From: Bacteroidales bacterium
Lineage (GTDB): Bacteria > Bacteroidota > Bacteroidia > Bacteroidales > F082
Direction of reading: 5' to 3'
DNA: 8,975 nucleotides
Assembly (NCBI GenBank): GCA_029933565.1
Contig: JAOZNY010000008.1
Span: 19,530-28,504, forward strand
Position numbers and translations under genes: made by a program. This document shows, in pieces, positions 6,401 to 8,975 of this stretch; position 1 is the first letter of the stretch; every line of letters begins with the position of its first letter. Under the pieces are notes generated by a model. It was not told the DNA's origin and made no database searches. It was given only the letters and a program-made list of their open reading frames with translations.

Positions 6401-8975
6401 CTCCAGCAACCTTAACAAGTAGCACTGATGGAAGTGGAGATGGAATTCTTTTGGAATACCAATGGCAGATAAGTACCAATGGTTCCAGTTTTTCTGATAT
6501 CTCTGGTGAAAAATCTTCAACTTATACTTTCCTCGCTGCATTAACTTCCGATCGTTGGTATCAACGAGTTTATAAATCCACTCTCGATGGTGTTGAGTGT
6601 ACTAAAAATTCAAATATCATACATATTTGGGTAAACAATATGACCCCGGGGTCCATTGCTACTGATCAAACTATTTGTGAGGATTCAAGCCCAGTTGAGT
6701 TTACTTCTGTTGATGCAACAGCCATACATTCTCCTCTTGCTGTAATTACTTACCAATGGCAAGAGCATACTTCATCAAACTCTTACGGAAATATATCTGG
6801 GGCAACATCTGCAACATATCAGGCAGGTAATTTAATTGAAGATACATGGTATCAGCGTATTGCTACTTCTACTTTAAATGGATATGCTTGTTCTGAAACA
6901 TCTAATGAAATAGTTGTTACGGTAAATAATATCTATTCTCCGGGAACTATTGGTTACGATGAAACTATTTGTGCTACTTATCCACCACAATTATTTGAAA
7001 ACTTAGGCTCTGCATCTGGTGATGGAGGAGTACTAACTTATCAGTGGCAAAGTAATACCGGTGGTAGTTATACAAATATTTCAGGTGCTACTACTGCTAC
7101 TTATCAATCACTTGGTTTAATTGAAGATACTTGGTTCCAGCGCATAGCAATTTCAACAGTAAATGGAGTTGTTTGTACAGAACCTTCAAATGAAATATTG
7201 ATAACTGTAAATAATGTTGATGGAGGTACTATTGAGTCAAGTCAGGAGATTTGTTTCGAGGGGATACCGGATGAATTTGTAACTACCATAGGGCAAGAAG
7301 CTGATGGTGATGGTAATATTACTTATAAGTGGCAAATTAGTATTGATGGTTTTAATTTTTCTGATATTGGAGGAGCAACTTCCGAAACTTATACTGAGCC
7401 AAACGAATTAACAGTTGATACCTGGTATCAGCGAATTGCAACATCAACAATTCTTGGTGACCTTGTTACATGCAATGATAATTCAAATATTGTTGAAATA
7501 ACCGTTGTTCCTGATCCGGAAATAACTACACAACCCATTAGTGGAACAATATGTAATGGCGAAACTTACTCAATGAGTGTTGTAGGTGACTATGGAACAC
7601 CTGAGTTATTGTATCAATGGCAAATTTCCACCTCAAACTCTCCTTACGTCTGGTCGAATGTATCAGATGGTACGGGAGGTACAACTGCAAATTATACAAC
7701 TGCTAATTTAACAAGCGATACTTATTATCAGGTTCTTGTTACTTCAGCCGGTAATGGGTGTAATATTATTACTTCCAATACGGTTACTGTTGATGTCAAT
7801 AATCTTGACGCTGGTGTAATTGCCGGTGAGCATACTATTTGTGAAGGGACTATTCCTAATATAATAACAAGTTCAACTGATGGATCATCCGACAATCCTG
7901 CTGCAGTAATTACTTATCAATGGCAATATAGTACAGATGGTATTTCATTCTCAGATATTGCAGGAGCAACATCGTCAACTTATGAGGCAACTGTTGGAAT
8001 AATTGCTGACACATGGTACCAAAGAACTACAATTTCAACAATTGATAATGTTCCTTGTACTGCTGAATCAAATATTATTCATGTTTGGGTAAATAACCTT
8101 GATGGTGGTGAAGTTGGTTCTGACCAAACTTTATGCGAAGGCGAAATACCAGCACTATTTACTGATGAAACTGCAGGTTCAGGTGACGGAGATACTTTTG
8201 CTTACCAATGGCAAGATAGTCCTGATGGAACAAACTGGGATGATATTTCAGGAGCTATAATTGCTACATATCAGGAACCAAATACTTTATCTGAAGATAG
8301 ATGGTATCATCGTATAACAATTTCCACATTAAATGGAATTGATTGTTCTGATAACTCAAATGATATTAGAGTTACCATAAATAATATTACAACGGCTGGT
8401 GAAATTGCTGCCGACCAAACTATTAATGAAGGAGATACTCCTGCCGGACTAACTAGTACAGTTGATGCTTCTGGTGATGCCACAAATATTACTTATCAAT
8501 GGCAACATAGTACAGATGGAGTTAGTTTCTCTAATATTTCTGGAGCAAATGCCAATATATATTCACCTCCGGCATTGTTTACAGATACATGGTATCAGCG
8601 AATAGCAATTCTTACTTTAAATAATGTTGCCTGTTCCATTACATCTGATATGTTAAAGATTACTGTAATACTTTACCCAAGGGCAAATTATGACGAAGAT
8701 TTAGATAATACTCCCGGTGATAATGTACCTCTTAATATACTTGTTAATGATGTTTTGCATGATGCTTCAACACCAATAGCAATTGATGTTGTGGTTGCAT
8801 TGATTCCACCAAGTGGAGGAACCCTAGAAGGTGATGGCTCCATAACAATGCCAGGAGAAGGAACATGGACTTATAATCCAGCAACTGGGGTTCTTACATT
8901 TGATCCTGAAGATGGTTTTACTACCGATCCAACTGATATTACTTACACCATTACTGAAATTGCTACCGGATTAAC
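346..8975 (+). CDS. Giant secreted PKD/Ig-like repeat adhesin, 3' partial
   Basis: One frame stays open for 2876 codons and runs off the window, so the stop and C-terminus are missing. The start is set by an in-frame TAA at 340-342, two codons before the ATG, and by the signal peptide that follows directly. Order of parts: signal peptide (1-29), 17 PKD-like type A units (about 33-1536), 13 Ig-like type B units (1537-2778), and a CshA-type module (2779 onward). No catalytic motif is visible. The repeats are acidic and poor in Lys/Arg; for example, unit A9 has 9 acidic and 1 basic residue. Proteins with this mix in Bacteroidota are usually cell-surface or released adhesins exported by Sec and then T9SS, often ending in a CHU_C/gliding-associated or type A sorting domain. 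That end cannot be seen here, so the T9SS route, and a role in adhesion, matrix or gliding, are inferences. The name rests on architecture; no specific gene is recognised. Confidence 0.95.
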   Translation, partial: MKKSLRFYTKTIRLVSMVLFSMISTLVVAQNCSVNAGIPQTICANEQMFLQGSTAGQEDAGSTATWSQVAGPSVTIVDPSDLNTEITNFTAGNTYTFRISTTCVDGSLVFQDVDVTVEDLTIANAGFDATYCPGDIASLSANAPDANETGLWSGASSGVSVSSPSSPTSAIVISGGSSGNANLIWTITSNNGCSSSDEVVITNPGGQSPVSAGTDQNLDHCFSTTQSTHFAGSYGGSGINGQQGIWTTISGPNLPSINSPNNNNSGVSNLIEGTYVFRWTVNGSCVNGTDDVTIVVPAPTADLTEASIIGGNQVFCDSRTSTVLEGSAPLYVNETVEWIQTIGPAATIVSPNSPVTSVTGLDGSSTYVFTYTISNALTACTDTDQIQVRYLNNAPVIDITQDYIAADCGATSVEIDYTFSGSGVNQYSIINGPTISGVTYPTNWEIIGASPATISGLTSIGVYDIQFRRYTAIDVACGTAYDVVQVETSQQPTPANAGTFQILDCGVTETNLAGNAPTSGIGTWSQVSGPTTVTLADVHDPTLGITNLSNGFYTFQWMIVGGPNCDVTSDNVTVLVANIIPTAVGAGDPQTVCVNTPVYMDAEPPTFIFEIGTWTVVPDVGVVIDDINSPTTEVNGLSANTVYTFTWTISNGCTPAAGTDVIITVNNDQGPIDADAGEDQCMDSGTTTITLDGNDPGIDTGIWTKIGGPAATITDINLYNTTVTGMTDGNYEFEWVITSGGCNPTSDEVLITINSAVTANAGSDVEVCGDAATLTAATPGLGDGLWEQVSGNAGVTIDTPSNPITDISGLQSGVYKFSWTVTNGACSDADTVSVFVTYPAGSTADAGDDIDVCNDNTATMDAEDPAVGDGLWSIVSGPNTPTIDDVTSPTSLVENLITGTYVFQWTVSTGGYCTPSSDQMEINVVAVANAGDDQNYCTAVTETNLVGTAASTGVWTQIGTTPNIATITPTSSNSAIASGLITGVYTFEYSISQATCTSTDQMIVTIYDEASMANAGEDQEICNQTIFDMDASTPAFGSGIWSKLFGPDGGIFTDASNPTTTYTGATPGIYVFEWTVTNGECGNADQVRITNYDEPTYADAGPDQTEVCGTEATMDANFPTVGIGEWTLVTKPVGAPDPVIQSLIQPQTLISNLVPLSYPGTYTFEWAISNGNCVTKTDQVDITVYENPTVADAGDDQEFCDSPTTNLDGNTITVGTGTWTMISKPSGATDPTIVSPNNPQSEITGLEYGEYVFEWTSVETLCSFSDQVSIINYETPTTADASATTTELCLYEPLTLEGNTPLAGTGLWTQVSGPTVTILNPNSPQTDVVGALEGVYEFAWTISNGVCIPSVSNTTVNVYGIPSQAVAGADQELCDVTTTELEGNTPDVGNTGTWSLVNGPNAVTFDDANDPTTNVNGLVPASPAVYELQWSHSIGICEKTDNVLITVWDSPSTADAGTDQYLCDEIASILTAVDPAVGEGQWSQISGPNTATIDDIYSSTTDISGLITGTYTFRYTTVNGTICTPSTDDVDVINYEGFEVDGPQDITMCIGGSNEFEVVAAGGSGTYTYQWESSTTDCFSGFSPIIGATNSSYTTPSLNVTTYYHCVVSDVGGVCTNLTSDCATATIVPDPEFDTQSPDQSICVGGDADFEVTVSGGTGDFDYQWQRSTTGCAGAWTNVGSNSNSYNTGVMNTAGTYHYQVIVTQTGVGCDVLTSACMELVVNPDPQIDVHPVGSTICSNSTHTMSVTASGGSGNFNYRWQMSTTGTAPWSTVQNTTSNSYETSALTSTRYYRVRVLDNMTGCNNPLSTVATVYVPEITTEPVGTILCNGGTHTMDVVVESGDATLNYQWQRSDVSSPYSWTNVGTDSDNYTTSALLTGTYYFQCIITVTSPNCTELTTTVVEVQAVNDPIEGATPVGATICEGDTHTMDAEATGGTGTFSYQWSKSTTDCSSGFTEISGATGSSYETEQLYEDTYYFCEIQQTGVDCDAVLTVCATVVVNNLEPGVITAEQTICEGETPATLTSSTDGSGDGILLEYQWQISTNGSSFSDISGEKSSTYTFLAALTSDRWYQRVYKSTLDGVECTKNSNIIHIWVNNMTPGSIATDQTICEDSSPVEFTSVDATAIHSPLAVITYQWQEHTSSNSYGNISGATSATYQAGNLIEDTWYQRIATSTLNGYACSETSNEIVVTVNNIYSPGTIGYDETICATYPPQLFENLGSASGDGGVLTYQWQSNTGGSYTNISGATTATYQSLGLIEDTWFQRIAISTVNGVVCTEPSNEILITVNNVDGGTIESSQEICFEGIPDEFVTTIGQEADGDGNITYKWQISIDGFNFSDIGGATSETYTEPNELTVDTWYQRIATSTILGDLVTCNDNSNIVEITVVPDPEITTQPISGTICNGETYSMSVVGDYGTPELLYQWQISTSNSPYVWSNVSDGTGGTTANYTTANLTSDTYYQVLVTSAGNGCNIITSNTVTVDVNNLDAGVIAGEHTICEGTIPNIITSSTDGSSDNPAAVITYQWQYSTDGISFSDIAGATSSTYEATVGIIADTWYQRTTISTIDNVPCTAESNIIHVWVNNLDGGEVGSDQTLCEGEIPALFTDETAGSGDGDTFAYQWQDSPDGTNWDDISGAIIATYQEPNTLSEDRWYHRITISTLNGIDCSDNSNDIRVTINNITTAGEIAADQTINEGDTPAGLTSTVDASGDATNITYQWQHSTDGVSFSNISGANANIYSPPALFTDTWYQRIAILTLNNVACSITSDMLKITVILYPRANYDEDLDNTPGDNVPLNILVNDVLHDASTPIAIDVVVALIPPSGGTLEGDGSITMPGEGTWTYNPATGVLTFDPEDGFTTDPTDITYTITEIATGL
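442..4953 (+). repeat. 17 tandem PKD-like (type A) domain units
   Basis: Units start at 442, 706, 967, 1237, 1531, 1822, 2089, 2353, 2617, 2869, 3121, 3376, 3631, 3910, 4174, 4432 and 4699. Each is 84-98 residues. The shared pattern is an opening A-x-A-G-x-D-Q-x-x-C, then L-x-G/A-x-x-P, then G-x-W with a following S-G-P in many units. Next come G-x-Y-x-F-x-W-T, then N-G-x-C, and a closing D-x-V-x-I strand. The Trp after G is present in every unit except the fifth. Every unit has the two conserved cysteines, one near its start and one near its end, so each probably closes one internal disulfide. The W-x-Q-x-S-G-P and Y-x-F-x-W-T motifs recall PKD/K319L-type Ig folds. The repeats are conserved as protein but diverged in DNA, so the array is not a recent expansion. 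Unit boundaries are my estimates, good to a few residues. Confidence 0.88.
1531..1821 (+). repeat. Divergent fifth unit (A5) of the PKD-like array
   Basis: Residues 396-492. This unit keeps the two cysteines (A-D-C near 409 and V-A-C further on) and an N-G-P motif. It lacks the A-G-x-D-Q opening, the core Trp in its usual place, and the Y-x-F-x-W-T strand, which reads Y-D-I-Q-F-R-R instead. The adjacent Arg pair is unusual in this Arg-poor protein. It could be an old, drifted PKD-like unit or a different Ig-like domain inserted between A4 and A6. It shows no stop or frameshift. Confidence 0.7.
4954..8679 (+). repeat. 13 tandem Ig-like 'YQWQ' (type B) domain units
   Basis: Units start at 4954, 5239, 5524, 5794, 6073, 6358, 6646, 6940, 7222, 7519, 7810, 8104 and 8392, each 90-99 residues. 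Shared marks are T-I-C-x-G near the start, Y-Q/R/K-W in all 13 units, then usually an I-S-G-A-T-x-x-T-Y segment, an x-T-Y/W-Y strand, a second Cys, and a closing V-x-V-N-N or V-x-P-D-P linker. Two subtypes are visible. Subtype alpha (B1-B4 and B10) has P-D-P or E-I-T-T-x-P linkers and mostly S-W-T-N-V-type centres. Subtype beta (B6-B9, B11-B13) has D-G-x-x-F-S-D-I-S-G centres, the W-Y/F-Q-R or W-Y-H-R strand and mostly N-N linkers. B5 is intermediate. Such units are common in Bacteroidota surface proteins as Ig-like domains linked to CHU_C-type proteins; the exact family would need a profile search. Confidence 0.87.
8680..8975 (+). other. CshA-type fibril repeat module, cut by window end
   Basis: From residue 2779 the Y-Q-W repeats stop. 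A new module follows with N-T-P-G (2788-2791), N-I-L-V-N-D (2797-2802), and a run of G-E-G-T-W-T-Y-N-P-A-T-G-V-L-T-F (2837-2852), then G-F-T-T-D-P and I-T-Y-T-I-T-E. This matches the CshA fibril repeat pattern, named for the streptococcal adhesin CshA and also frequent in giant Bacteroidota surface proteins. There such modules often come in series before the C-terminal sorting domain. There is no cysteine in the visible part, unlike nearly all units before it. The module is nearly complete; its last strand lies beyond the window. Confidence 0.8.

Noticed and set aside
6288..6479. 63-residue ORF on the minus strand
   Set aside because: Antisense to B5-B6; no recognisable domain and no independent signal.
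442..8679. CRISPR or exact DNA tandem repeat array
   Set aside because: The periodicity of about 250-300 bases is at the protein level. The DNA copies are diverged, lie in an open frame, and have no repeat-spacer pattern.

Overview
The window holds the 5' part of one very large gene, preceded by about 345 bases of extremely AT-rich non-coding DNA. One reading frame is open from an ATG at 346 to the last base, giving 2876 complete codons with no stop. The product is a secreted, repeat-built, adhesin-like surface protein. No other gene on either strand is supported. Shorter ORFs in other frames are low-complexity shadows of this gene.

The likely host is a member of the Bacteroidota, perhaps a flavobacterium or a related marine or sediment lineage. 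The reasons are the AT-rich genome (upstream region about 19% GC by hand count; sampled coding lines about 35-47%), the lack of a Shine-Dalgarno sequence before the start, and the domain mix. PKD-like repeats, 'YQWQ' Ig-like repeats and a CshA-type module in a giant protein are typical of Bacteroidota proteins exported by Sec and then the type IX secretion system (T9SS). The sorting domain that would prove this lies beyond the window, so the assignment is an inference.

Layout: 1-345 is the untranslated upstream region, with A/T dyads and one hairpin-like inverted repeat close to the start. 346-432 encodes a signal peptide. 442-4953 encodes 17 tandem PKD-like units of about 84-98 residues (type A; unit 5 is divergent). 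4954-8679 encodes 13 tandem Ig-like units of about 90-99 residues (type B). 8680-8975 encodes the start of a CshA-type fibril module cut by the window end.

The protein reads as a long extracellular stalk: export signal, a first rod of disulfide-stapled PKD-like domains, a second rod of Ig-like domains, then CshA modules and presumably a C-terminal sorting or anchoring domain. No enzymatic domain is visible. The most interesting details are the cysteine patterns: two per unit almost throughout, an additional co-varying pair in B1, B2 and B5, and a lost cysteine in B13. There are also signs of shuffling between non-adjacent units (A10/A17, B6/B11, and B10 as an island of another subtype). I see no evidence for a new multi-gene system here.
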